DNA of 64,000 bases from Erwinia sorbitola (lineage in GTDB: Bacteria; Pseudomonadota; Gammaproteobacteria; Enterobacterales; Enterobacteriaceae). Positions 1-8,074 of this stretch are shown here, piece after piece; within the stretch, counting starts at the first letter, position 1; each line of letters starts with the position of its first letter. The DNA lies in the NCBI RefSeq assembly GCF_009738185.1, contig NZ_CP046509.1, positions 124,001-188,000 on the forward strand, given 5' to 3'. The position numbers were made by a program, and so were the translations under genes. Below the pieces are notes generated by a model that saw nothing but the letters and a program-made list of their open reading frames with translations, was not told the origin of the DNA and made no database searches.

Positions 1-37
1 CGCCGTGCGGCCAGAGGTTAAAAATTTCTGCGTTCAT
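1..37 (-). CDS. 5' end of a leftward gene, possibly an esterase
   Basis: Only the first 12 codons are inside the window; the gene runs off the left edge. The ATG at 37 is preceded on the minus strand by an AGGAG ribosome site at good spacing, which supports a real start. The visible peptide begins MNAEIFNLWPHG. A Leu-Trp-Pro-x-Gly motif near the N-terminus occurs in some alpha/beta-hydrolase sugar esterases, so an esterase is a guess and no more. The gene is divergent from the alginate-lyase-family gene at 505. Confidence 0.45.
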   Translation of the reverse strand, partial: MNAEIFNLWPHG

Positions 38-504
38 GGGCGCTCCTGGCAGTGAGATTAAATAATATTATAGAAGCCCGGGAAAAAGGGCGGGTGGTTT
101 CCATCACAGCGTACTGAATATATAGCCTGATTAAATCCGCTTGCAGTAATACGGCTAACGTATTTGCAGAACGGATGATGGCGCAATTAACTGTGACGTT
201 TTATTCTCGCGCCGTCTACGATTTAGATTCAGCTTTAATCAGTTTCGGAATATGCTCAAATTTTTCCGCCTTAAGCGCCCGGACAGCGGCAAACCTGCGC
301 CAGCGAGGCTTTACATTAGTTATTTTTAAATATTAACTTAAACACAAACTATTTAATTAAACGCTGTTTTTACTTGGGAATAATTCTTCACAGGTGAAAT
401 GTAACCAACGGTAATAATTTTACTGAAGATAATTGATTAATTAACCCCGCCTCTTTTTTTCGCAGCGGCTATGCTTTCTGACGGAATCTGAACGGAGAGT
501 GAAG
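38..504. promoter_or_regulatory. Divergent intergenic region, AT-rich
   Basis: About 470 bases separate the leftward gene from the alginate-lyase-family gene. The region is AT-rich between 300 and 440 and must hold both promoters. I see no credible ORF. The one element I can name is an AAAC-GCT-GTTT core at 359-369 (listed separately). Confidence 0.5.
359..369. promoter_or_regulatory. KdgR-like operator core
   Basis: The core AAAC-GCT-GTTT fits the AAAC-R-N-Y-GTTT centre of KdgR operators, which repress genes for pectin and uronate catabolism. The flanks (TTAATT on the left, TTACTT on the right) agree only partly with the consensus. It lies about 135 bases before the alginate-lyase-family gene. 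The stronger candidate is the site at 2753-2769 before kdgK. Confidence 0.35.
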
Positions 505-1785
505 ATGAAATGCCGCCTGCGTCATACGCTTATTTTCTGCCTCGGAATGCTCGGAAGCCTGCCGTTGTTTGCCCGGGAGTATGCGTTTCTCAGCCAGAGT
601 GAACTGGCGCTGAATAAAACGCGTCTGCAACAGCAGCAGGCACCACAACTGACCGTAACGGCCTGGCAGCAGTTACAGCATGAGGCCGATCGGGCGCTGA
701 AAGCGCCGTTGCTTAGTGTCACGGATAAAACGCTGACGCCTCCCGGCGGTTCAAAGCACGATTATCTCAGCCTGAGCGCCTACTGGTGGCCGGATGAGCA
801 CGCGGCAGATGGTCTGCCCTGGGTGCGGCATGATGGTAAGGTCAACCCGGCCAGCAAGAATGAGGCAAGCGATGGCCTGCGGCTGGCAGCATTTACCGCC
901 CGGGTGCAGGCCCTGACGCTGGCCTGGTATTTTTCCGCTGACGATCGTTACTCCGACCGGGCGATCGCGCTGATCCGCCACTGGTTTATCGATCCCGATA
1001 CGCGGATGAACCCCAATCTTACCTATGCTCAAAGCGTGCCTGGCAAAGCAGAAAACGGGCGGCGATCCGGCGTACTGGACGGGCGTTATTTTGCCACGCG
1101 TATTGTGGACTCTTTGCTGATGCTGCGCACCGCGCCGGGCTGGCATCAGCAGGATGAGCAGCAGATGCAGCGATGGATGAGTGACTATCTGCACTGGCTA
1201 CAGACCAGCCCTGAGGGAAAAGGTGAAGCGCAGTCGGAGAATAACCACGGCAGCTGGTACAACGTGCAGGTGGCGGGAATTGCCTGGTATCTGCGTCGGC
1301 CGGAGGTGATACCGCCAATGCTCGAGCAGGCGAAAAGCCGTATGAACCGCCAGTTTGCCGCCGATGGCAGTCAGCCGCTGGAGCTGGCGCGCACCCGATC
1401 GTTTCACTACAGCTGGTTTAATTTGCAGGCGTTGACCGCGCTGGCGACGGTGGCACAGAACAGCGGAGCCGGGGATCTGTGGCATTACCGTACCCCGCAG
1501 CAGGCCAGCTTGCTGACGGCGCTGGACTTTATGGCACCGTACAGCAGCGGAAAAAACTGGCCGTATCGCAGCCTCGACCATACTGGCGTGCGGCTGATCC
1601 CGCTGCTGTCGCTGGCGGATAACCAGCTGCACCGCGATGGCTATCAGACAGCTATCCGTCAGGCTGACTGGACGCTGCCTGAAAACGGCCCAGGGCGCGG
1701 GGCTAAACAGGAGGCGCTGCGCGATACCTGGCTACTGGCGGTGCCGCGCTTTAGCGTGGGGCAGGCATCAGTTCACGGGGAATAA
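505..1785 (+). CDS. Alginate lyase family protein, periplasmic
   Basis: The protein of about 426 residues has an N-terminal signal peptide (hydrophobic stretch IFCLGMLGSLPLFA, cleavage likely after FA). It belongs to the alginate lyase superfamily with an alpha/alpha toroid fold. The NNHGSWY motif near residue 245 matches the catalytic Asn-His segment of the family, and ELARTRSFHYSWFN near residue 290 is the second conserved block. The family cleaves uronate-containing polysaccharides by beta-elimination; the exact substrate cannot be read from the sequence. A GTG at 499 is in frame, but the ATG at 505 has GGAG at 494-497 and is the better start. The 3' end overlaps the tail of kdgK by 35 bases on the opposite strand, and kdgK handles KDG, the product of uronate-lyase pathways, so a shared route is plausible. 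Confidence 0.8.
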   Translation: MKCRLRHTLIFCLGMLGSLPLFAREYAFLSQSELALNKTRLQQQQAPQLTVTAWQQLQHEADRALKAPLLSVTDKTLTPPGGSKHDYLSLSAYWWPDEHAADGLPWVRHDGKVNPASKNEASDGLRLAAFTARVQALTLAWYFSADDRYSDRAIALIRHWFIDPDTRMNPNLTYAQSVPGKAENGRRSGVLDGRYFATRIVDSLLMLRTAPGWHQQDEQQMQRWMSDYLHWLQTSPEGKGEAQSENNHGSWYNVQVAGIAWYLRRPEVIPPMLEQAKSRMNRQFAADGSQPLELARTRSFHYSWFNLQALTALATVAQNSGAGDLWHYRTPQQASLLTALDFMAPYSSGKNWPYRSLDHTGVRLIPLLSLADNQLHRDGYQTAIRQADWTLPENGPGRGAKQEALRDTWLLAVPRFSVGQASVHGE

Positions 1786-2695
1786 TCGCCCCGCGATGCT
1801 GGATCACCGTGCTGGCGGTCAGGTGGCCGCGCTGCGCCGCCTCGGTTGCACTGCCGCCGGTCAGGCGCACGGCCAGATAGCCCGCGCTGAAAGAGTCACC
1901 TGCGGCCGTAGTATCAACAACCGCTGACGGCGGCAGGCGTACGGCGGGGATCTCCAGCAGCGGCTGGTCACCGTTCGCCACCAGACAGGCATCAGCACCG
2001 CGTTTAATGACAATTTCACTGACGCCAGCCTGCTGCGTACGTGCAACAACGTCTGTCACCGGAGCCTCGCCCCACAGCAGGGTTTCATCGTCCAGCGTCA
2101 GGAAAGCAATATCGGTACAGGCGAGCATCGCCTGATATGCGGCGCGGGCCTCTTCACGGCTCGACCACAGGCGCGGGCGATAGTTATTATCAAAAATAAT
2201 TTTACCGCCGTTGCTGCGGCAGGCGGCCAGCAGGGTGTAAAGGGTTTCCCGGCTCTGCGGGCTGAGGATCGCCAGGCTGATACCGCTCAGGTAGAGATAG
2301 TCGTAATCAGCCAGCTGCTGGCAGATCGCTTCTGCACGCTCGCCCTCCAGCCAGTACCGTGCGGCGGCGTCATTACGCCAGTAGTAAAAGGTGCGTTCGC
2401 CCCTGGCATCCGTTTCAATCACATACAGCCCCGGCAGCTTGTTCTCCATCTGCTGGATCAGGTCAGTATGCAGGCCTTCGTTTTGCCAGGCAGTAATCAT
2501 CTCGCGGCTGAAACTGTCGTTGCCCAGCGCAGTAACATAATCTACCCGCAGCGCCTGTTCCGGCACCTGGCGTGCCACGTATACCGCCGTATTCAGCGTA
2601 TCGCCACCAAATCCCCGGCTCATGGCGTTGCCCTGCTGGGAGAGTTCAATCATACATTCGCCGATTACGGCCAGCTTCTGTTGCGTCATGGTCAT
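1751..2695 (-). CDS. kdgK: 2-dehydro-3-deoxygluconokinase
   Basis: This is a PfkB-family sugar kinase of 314 residues that phosphorylates 2-keto-3-deoxygluconate to KDPG, feeding the Entner-Doudoroff aldolase. It starts IGECMIEL and has the GFGGDTLNT substrate loop near residue 30. The PfkB signature DTTAAGDSFSAGYL near residue 265 carries the catalytic Asp. The sequence is recognisably the E. coli KdgK throughout and ends at the usual MPAPR. The neighbours pdeH, yhjG and yhjE are the same as in E. coli. A second in-frame ATG lies at 2689. A KdgR-like palindrome lies 58 bases upstream. Confidence 0.95.
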   Translation of the reverse strand: MTMTQQKLAVIGECMIELSQQGNAMSRGFGGDTLNTAVYVARQVPEQALRVDYVTALGNDSFSREMITAWQNEGLHTDLIQQMENKLPGLYVIETDARGERTFYYWRNDAAARYWLEGERAEAICQQLADYDYLYLSGISLAILSPQSRETLYTLLAACRSNGGKIIFDNNYRPRLWSSREEARAAYQAMLACTDIAFLTLDDETLLWGEAPVTDVVARTQQAGVSEIVIKRGADACLVANGDQPLLEIPAVRLPPSAVVDTTAAGDSFSAGYLAVRLTGGSATEAAQRGHLTASTVIQHRGAIIPRELMPAPR

Positions 2696-2752
2696 TCGCT
2701 CAATAAAAAATATGCCCTCAGTCTCACCCCGCGCGCGCTTACAGTCAATGAT

Positions 2753-2769
2753 TTAAAACGACGTTTTAA
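2753..2769. promoter_or_regulatory. KdgR-like operator upstream of kdgK
   Basis: TTAAAACG-A-CGTTTTAA is a perfect 17-base palindrome containing the AAAC-GAC-GTTT core of KdgR sites and an AT-rich right flank like the consensus. E. coli kdgK is a known KdgR target, so this is the likely repressor site for kdgK. It also lies in the region shared with the divergent pdeH. Confidence 0.6.
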
Positions 2770-2895
2770 TTTTATTGTGATATGAGTTCAACCTTGTTCA
2801 ACTGTTGATAAAACGGCCTAAAAGGTGCCTTTTATGGCGATTGAAATAGCGTAAAGTTGGTAACCTTGGCAGGGTTATCGTGGCTCCATTGCGGA

Positions 2896-2922
2896 TAAAG
2901 TTCTCAGGGACGATGCCGATAC
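2896..2922 (+). promoter_or_regulatory. Sigma-28 (FliA) promoter of pdeH
   Basis: TAAAGTTC at 2896-2903, exactly 11 bases, then GCCGATAC at 2915-2922. The sigma-28 consensus is TAAAGTTT-N11-GCCGATAA, so each box has one mismatch and the spacing is perfect. E. coli pdeH (yhjH) is a class 3 flagellar gene, which agrees with this. Confidence 0.85.
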
Positions 2923-2975
2923 TTGCAACACGGGATGCTATATGAAGGCGATCTCACATATAAAGGATCACAATA

Positions 2976-3749
2976 ATGGTGCTGAATAGCCTCAGTCACC
3001 GGTTACCGAACGCAATTGCTGAACAAGAGCAGCTTAAAGAACCTGCTTACTGGCAGCAGTGTCAGCGTTCCTATAACTTTCAGCCGATTTACCGGGTCAA
3101 CGGTAGCCTGATGGCAATTGAGTTGCTCACAGCGGTGTACCACCCATCCGCGCCGAGCCAGAGAGTATCGCCGGAGCTTTATTTTGCAACGCTTGAGATC
3201 CCTCAACGCCTGCATATTGTGGCCGAGCAGCTGACGCTGCTGGCTAAATGGGAAAGAAAATTTAGCCGTACCCACATAGTTGCTTCGGTCAATATTGACG
3301 GGCCAACGCTGTTGGCTATCCAGCATAACAGTACCGTTCGTCAGCTTATTGCACGCTGCCCCTGGGTGCGCTTTGAGCTGGTTGAGCACCATGTATTGCC
3401 GCAGGAAGTGATCGTCGCGCAGATGCCAGAACTGGGGCCACTCTGGCTGGACGATTTCGGTTCCGGTATGGCGAACTTCTCCGCCCTGACCGAACTCAAA
3501 TACGACTACATCAAACTGGCCCGTGAACTGTTTATTCTGCTGCGTGAAAGCGAAGAGGGACGCAACCTGTTCGGGATGCTGCTGGCGCTGATCAATCGCT
3601 ACTGCAAAGGGGTGATTGTTGAAGGTGTTGAAACCCCGGAAGAGTGGGAGCAGGTGCGTAACTCCCCGGCCTATGCCGCTCAGGGCTATTTCTTTGCCAG
3701 ACCAATGCCGTTTGAAGAGCTGGAGACCCTGCCGCTGAACCTCGTATAA
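2976..3749 (+). CDS. pdeH: Cyclic-di-GMP phosphodiesterase PdeH
   Basis: The 257-residue protein is a stand-alone EAL-domain enzyme that hydrolyses c-di-GMP to pGpG in the cytoplasm and keeps c-di-GMP low so flagella can turn. The active-site series is present: the EAL position reads ELL near residue 48, then VNIDGPT, FELVEH, DDFGSGMANF, the catalytic Lys in DYIKLARE, and VEGVETPEEW. It aligns with E. coli YhjH end to end. The start has a GGA site nearby (aaaggatcacaataATG). Expression is probably tied to the flagellar cascade through the FliA promoter upstream. Confidence 0.95.
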   Translation: MVLNSLSHRLPNAIAEQEQLKEPAYWQQCQRSYNFQPIYRVNGSLMAIELLTAVYHPSAPSQRVSPELYFATLEIPQRLHIVAEQLTLLAKWERKFSRTHIVASVNIDGPTLLAIQHNSTVRQLIARCPWVRFELVEHHVLPQEVIVAQMPELGPLWLDDFGSGMANFSALTELKYDYIKLARELFILLRESEEGRNLFGMLLALINRYCKGVIVEGVETPEEWEQVRNSPAYAAQGYFFARPMPFEELETLPLNLV

Positions 3750-3811
3750 TGCCATCTGCTGCCATCTCGACTATCTTTACCTGAAACGGATAGCCATCAG
3801 GGAGACGACGA

Positions 3812-5872
3812 ATGTCGCGTACGGGGAAGGTCATTAGCTGGATTGTCGGGATTTTTGTGCTGCTGGTGGTGGTGATTGTGGTCGCGATCGCCACCTTCGA
3901 CTGGAATCGCCTGAAACCCACCATCAACCAAAAAGTTTCTGCCGAGATTAATCGCCCGTTTGCCATACGTGGCGATCTCGGTGTGGCGTGGGAACGCAAC
4001 CGCAGCGAGCCTGGCTGGCGTCGCTGGGTGCCATGGCCGCATGTTCATGCCCAGGACATTATGCTGGGTAATCCCCCTGAAATTCCTGATGTTACGATGC
4101 TGCATCTGGCGCGCGTCGACGCCACCCTTTCACCGCTGGCGCTGCTGGGTAAGCAGGTCTATCTGCCGTGGATCAAGCTGCAACAGCCGGTCGCAAAGCT
4201 GGTGCAAACCGCCGGTCGCAAAAATAACTGGACGTTTAACCTCGCGGGCAGCGATGAGAAACAGGGGGATCAGCCACCGTCAGCGTGGTCTTTCCGCCTG
4301 GATAACGTGGTGTTTGACCAGGGCAATATCAGCTACCGCGATGCTATCAACAAAGCTGACGTGCAGGTCACCGTCGATCCGCTGGGCAAGCCGGTGCCTT
4401 ATGCACAGCTGGCAGGCGGGGAAGAGGGGCAGAAAGGGGCGGCTGATTTTGTCTTTGGCTGGCGCGCCAGCGGCACCTATAACAATGAACCGCTGAAGGG
4501 CGAAGGTAAAATTGGCGGCATGCTCTCTTTGCGCAGCCAGAATACCCCATTCCCGGTGCAGGCGGATGTGCGCAGCGGCAGCACCCGCGTGCGGTTAGCG
4601 GGCACGGTGCAGGATCCGATGAATCCTGGCGGCGTGGATATTCGCCTGCGCTTCTCCGGCGATACGCTCTCCAGCCTCTACGGGCTGACCGGAGTACTGC
4701 TGCCGGATACGCCGCCGTATGAAACTGACGGCCATCTGACGGCGAGCTTCCGGCAGAAGGAGGGGGCGGTCTTCCACTATAAAAATTTCAACGGACATAT
4801 CGGCGACAGTGATATTCACGGCGCACTGACTTACAGCCAGGGCCAGCCCCGGCCAAAACTGGAAGGTACGCTGGAGTCGCGTCAGCTGCGAATGGCCGAT
4901 CTCGGCCCGCTCATCGGGGTGAATTCCGGTAAAGGCAGTGAGAAAACCGATCCGGCGAAGGCACGGCGCGGTGAGGCTGCCACTCAGCCCGCCGATCGGG
5001 TGCTGCCGCATGATAAGTTCGATACCAAAAGCTGGGATGTGATGGATGCCGATGTGACCTTTAAAGGCCGGCGCATTGAACACAGCAGCTCACTGCCAAT
5101 CAGCGATCTCTCCACTCATCTGATACTGAAAAAGGGCGATTTGCGCCTCGATCCGCTGCGCTTCGGCATGGCTGGTGGCAGTCTGAATGCCAGCGTCCGT
5201 CTGGAAGGGGATAAAACGCCGATGCAGGGGCGTGTGGATCTTCATGCGCGCAATCTCAAGCTACGCCAGCTGTTCCCGGACGTGCAGGCGATGCAGAGTG
5301 CGCTTGGCCAGATTAACGGTGATGCGACACTCAGCGGACGCGGTAATTCTGTGGCGGATCTGCTGGCAACCAGTAATGGCGATCTGAAGCTGCTGATGAA
5401 TGATGGTCTGATCAGCCGCAGCCTGATGGAAATTGTCGGCCTCAACGTGGGTAACTACGTGGTGGGTAAGCTGTTTGGCGATGATGAAGTGAAAATCAAC
5501 TGCGCCGCCGCCAATCTCCAGGTGAATAACGGCCTCGCCTCTTCGCGGCTGTTTGTCTTTGATACCGAGAACGCGATTATCAATATTAGCGGCACCGCGA
5601 ATTTTGCTAACGAACGTCTCGATCTGTCAATTAACCCGGACAGTAAAGGTATCAGGATTATCACTCTGCGCTCGCCGCTGTACGTGCGCGGCACCTTTAA
5701 AAACCCGGATGCCGGAGTTAAACCGGGGCCGCTGATTGCCCGTGGTGCGGCGGCGGTGGCGCTGGGGACGGTAGTGGGGCCGGCGGCGGCACTGCTGGCG
5801 CTCATCTCACCGAGTGATAACGATGATAATCAGTGCACCCGCGTGTTGCAGCAGATGAAAAGCGGAAAGTAA
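3812..5872 (+). CDS. yhjG: AsmA-like inner-membrane/periplasmic protein YhjG
   Basis: The 686-residue protein has one N-terminal membrane helix (about residues 7-29), followed by a large periplasmic region with the AsmA repeat architecture and a C-terminal AsmA_2-type block near residues 480-630. The length equals that of E. coli YhjG. AsmA-like proteins are thought to form bridge-like grooves that move phospholipid between the membranes; a specific role for YhjG is not settled. It starts 62 bases after pdeH with a GGAG site. A long inverted repeat separates its end from the convergent yhjE. Confidence 0.9.
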   Translation: MSRTGKVISWIVGIFVLLVVVIVVAIATFDWNRLKPTINQKVSAEINRPFAIRGDLGVAWERNRSEPGWRRWVPWPHVHAQDIMLGNPPEIPDVTMLHLARVDATLSPLALLGKQVYLPWIKLQQPVAKLVQTAGRKNNWTFNLAGSDEKQGDQPPSAWSFRLDNVVFDQGNISYRDAINKADVQVTVDPLGKPVPYAQLAGGEEGQKGAADFVFGWRASGTYNNEPLKGEGKIGGMLSLRSQNTPFPVQADVRSGSTRVRLAGTVQDPMNPGGVDIRLRFSGDTLSSLYGLTGVLLPDTPPYETDGHLTASFRQKEGAVFHYKNFNGHIGDSDIHGALTYSQGQPRPKLEGTLESRQLRMADLGPLIGVNSGKGSEKTDPAKARRGEAATQPADRVLPHDKFDTKSWDVMDADVTFKGRRIEHSSSLPISDLSTHLILKKGDLRLDPLRFGMAGGSLNASVRLEGDKTPMQGRVDLHARNLKLRQLFPDVQAMQSALGQINGDATLSGRGNSVADLLATSNGDLKLLMNDGLISRSLMEIVGLNVGNYVVGKLFGDDEVKINCAAANLQVNNGLASSRLFVFDTENAIINISGTANFANERLDLSINPDSKGIRIITLRSPLYVRGTFKNPDAGVKPGPLIARGAAAVALGTVVGPAAALLALISPSDNDDNQCTRVLQQMKSGK

Positions 5873-5882
5873 CGTCGTGAGG

Positions 5883-5937
5883 GCCGGGCGGTACATGCCC
5901 TCCTGCATCCGCTGCAGGGGGCGTGCCCGACCCGGCG
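5883..5937. repeat. Long imperfect inverted repeat between convergent genes
   Basis: Two nested arms can fold: GCCGGGC with GACCCGGC outside, and TGCCCTCCTGCA with TGCAGGGGGCG inside around a short TCCGC loop. There is no clear T run. It probably serves as a bidirectional terminator or REP-type element for yhjG and yhjE. Its right arm shares the GCGTGCCCGACCC sequence of other palindromes in this window. Confidence 0.65.
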
Positions 5938-5947
5938 TCTGGCACTA

Positions 5948-7276
5948 TCAGTCAAACAACGATTCGTGGCGGGTTTCTTTACACAGGATCAGCGCAATCA
6001 GCGTCAGGCAGGCCATTGATGCAAGGTAAACGCCGACGTAGAACAGCCCGTAAGTGTGCGCTAACCAGGTGGCGATATAAGGTGCCACGGAGGCCCCTAA
6101 AATCGACGACAGGTTATAGGAGAAGGACGCGCCGGTATAACGTACTTCGGTCGGGAACAGTTCCGGCAGCAGTGCACCCATCGGGCCGAAGGTCAGGCCC
6201 ATAACGCTCAGGCCGCACACCAGGAAGGCCATAATCAGCACCGGATTACCGGAGCCGAGCATCGACGGGAATACCATCGCAAAGCCGATAATCATCAGGG
6301 TGATAACGATCATCGTCTTGCGGCGACCAAAGCGGTCAGCCAGCAGCCCGGCAATCGGCACCATCACGCCAAAACCAATCACCGCTACCATCAGCATCCA
6401 CAGGAAGGTATTGCGCGGAATACCCAGTCCGTTCGGCGCAGGTGTGGTGCCGTAAGTCATTGAGTAGACGGTCATAATATAGAAGAGCGTGTAGGTCGCC
6501 AGCATAATGAACGTGCCAATAATGGTGGTACCCAGATGCTTACTTAACAGGGTGCCAATCGGCACTTTTACCTGTTTTTTCTCTTTTTGCACTTTGGCGA
6601 AAACCGGCGACTCATGCAGGGACACACGCACATAGAGGCCAATCAGCACCAGCACCGCAGAGAGGATAAACGGCACGCGCCAGCCCCAGCTCATAAACTG
6701 ATCGTCTGTCAGCAGCCAGGAGAGCAGCAGGAAGGTGCCGTTAGCAAAGAAGAAGCCAATCGGCGCACCAAGCTGCGGGAACGAGCCATACAGGGCGCGT
6801 TTTTTCGCCGGGGCGTTTTCCGTCGCCAGCAGTGCCGCACCGCCCCATTCGCCGCCAAGACCCAGGCCCTGACCAAAGCGCGCCAGCGCCAGCAGCAGCG
6901 GAGCGAAGACGCCAATGGTGTCATAACCCGGTAGCAGGCCGATCGCCACGGTGGAAATTCCCATGGTCAGCAGCGAGGCCACCAGCGTCACTTTACGTCC
7001 GGCGCGGTCGCCGAAGTGACCAAAGACCGCAGAGCCAATCGGGCGCGCGATAAAGGCAATGGCGAAGGTAGCCAGCGACTGTAGCGTGGCAACGGTAGGA
7101 TCGCCCTGCGGGAAGAAAATATGCGGGAAAACAATCACCGCCGCAGTAGCGTAAATATAGAAATCGAAGAATTCGATAGCGGTTCCGACCAGCGAAGCAA
7201 TCACCACTTTACCGCGTGAGTTTACGGGCGTGGCGTCGGGATCGGTGTCGATGGATGGCGCGATGGAAGCTTGCAT
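5948..7276 (-). CDS. yhjE: MFS metabolite:proton symporter YhjE
   Basis: The 442-residue protein has about 12 membrane helices and belongs to the metabolite:H+ symporter family of the major facilitator superfamily (the ShiA/ProP/KgtP group). The motif GHFGDRAGRKVTL near residue 85 is the MFS loop 2-3 signature, and LADRFGRRKT near residue 315 is its repeat in the second half. It is close to E. coli YhjE over its whole length and is in the same neighbourhood. The substrate is unknown; related carriers move shikimate, osmolytes or dicarboxylates. The start has only a weak ribosome site. Confidence 0.9.
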   Translation of the reverse strand: MQASIAPSIDTDPDATPVNSRGKVVIASLVGTAIEFFDFYIYATAAVIVFPHIFFPQGDPTVATLQSLATFAIAFIARPIGSAVFGHFGDRAGRKVTLVASLLTMGISTVAIGLLPGYDTIGVFAPLLLALARFGQGLGLGGEWGGAALLATENAPAKKRALYGSFPQLGAPIGFFFANGTFLLLSWLLTDDQFMSWGWRVPFILSAVLVLIGLYVRVSLHESPVFAKVQKEKKQVKVPIGTLLSKHLGTTIIGTFIMLATYTLFYIMTVYSMTYGTTPAPNGLGIPRNTFLWMLMVAVIGFGVMVPIAGLLADRFGRRKTMIVITLMIIGFAMVFPSMLGSGNPVLIMAFLVCGLSVMGLTFGPMGALLPELFPTEVRYTGASFSYNLSSILGASVAPYIATWLAHTYGLFYVGVYLASMACLTLIALILCKETRHESLFD

Positions 7277-7897
7277 AAATGTTTCTTATTTGAATGTGAA
7301 TGTAAACGATGTAACAAATAATCTTACGCACAGCCCTGGCCGCATTCAATGGTGAAAAAGCGCCGAAACTGCCGGTTTTATCGCCTAAAAGAGGATAATT
7401 TTCATTCCAGGATAAATGTGGGTGGATGGCAGGGCGAAACTGAGGATTTATGGCGTGAATCACTACAAAACAGCCAAATTAAAGTTAGCTGTCAGCAATA
7501 AATGCTGTCTAATGGCTAAATAATAACCAGTAATCGAGATTTTCAACTGCTTTACCGCTGATTGTTACGGTATCGCGCCTTATAAAATCTTAGCGTCGTT
7601 GATAAAAGGTTTAGGAAGGAAACTATCAGTGCGGTTTACAAAACCACCCTGCGGGCATAGAATTTCGCCACTTTCTTCTCAGGAGCACACAATTGGACAG
7701 TCACCCTGTAACTGACGCGTTATAAAGGCAGACCCACTCCCGTTGTGAGCCTGCCGAACACCGGCGGGCTATGTTTCACCTCCTTATCCGAGCTGTTTCA
7801 TCCCCCCCTTTACCTTGCACCTCTTCCTGCGCTGACGTCTGAACTGCGTGTGGCGGACTGTGCATAAAATAATCTTCTTAGCATTAAGGACTATCCC
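7277..7897. promoter_or_regulatory. yhjE promoter region and mgtB leader, with hairpin
   Basis: This region of about 620 bases without a confident gene lies between divergent yhjE and mgtB. A hairpin AGCCTGCCG / CGGCGGGCT with a five-base loop sits at 7748-7770. A C-rich, G-poor run follows at about 7790-7835. Single GGTTTA motifs occur at 7608 and 7633, but their 25-base spacing is not a standard PhoP box. Long leaders of this size are normal for mgtA and mgtCB in enterobacteria, where Mg2+, proline or ATP levels control entry into the coding region. Confidence 0.5.
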
Positions 7898-7960
7898 ATG
7901 ACTGAACCTCCGTCCCGAGAGAGGTTGCGGTACGATCACAGGAGGAAAATCCGGAGATAA
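7898..7960 (+). CDS. MgtL-like leader peptide of mgtB
   Basis: This 20-codon ORF (MTEPPSRERLRYDHRRKIRR) has AAGGA eight bases before its ATG. It contains two adjacent Pro codons early and seven Arg codons, including rare AGG and AGA. Leader peptides of mgtA (MgtL) and mgtCBR (MgtP) in E. coli and Salmonella are similarly short and rich in Pro and Arg, and ribosome stalling on them controls transcription into the Mg2+ transporter gene. The position about 115 bases before mgtB fits that role. The match is by character and position, not by alignment. Confidence 0.55.
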   Translation: MTEPPSRERLRYDHRRKIRR

Positions 7961-8003
7961 CTCCTGCCTGCTGTCATCCTGCCCGCCTGCCTCCCTCACG
8001 CTG
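7961..8003 (+). promoter_or_regulatory. C-rich, G-poor stretch, possible Rho-utilisation region
   Basis: Directly after the leader ORF comes a run dominated by C and T with few G, consisting of repeated CCTGC and CCTCC motifs. CAGGAG at 7939 can pair with CTCCTG at 7961, so translation of the leader ORF would change the fold. Rho-dependent termination within the leader is the known mechanism for Salmonella mgtA and mgtCBR; its presence here is inferred from base composition. Confidence 0.4.
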
Positions 8004-8074
8004 AAAAACTGAATAAAACCTCGTTTGCAGGCGTGCTATGCCTGCGCGTGAAACACCTTTGTTCAAGGAGTGGC

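Noticed and set aside
7608..7638. Two GGTTTA motifs as a PhoP box for mgtB
   Set aside because: The PhoP box needs 5 bases between half sites; here they are 25 bases apart start to start, and no good -10 lies at the right distance.
8033..8074. mgtB start at GTG 8033
   Set aside because: It lacks a ribosome site, while AAGGAG precedes ATG 8075/8078 and the family N-terminus fits the later start.
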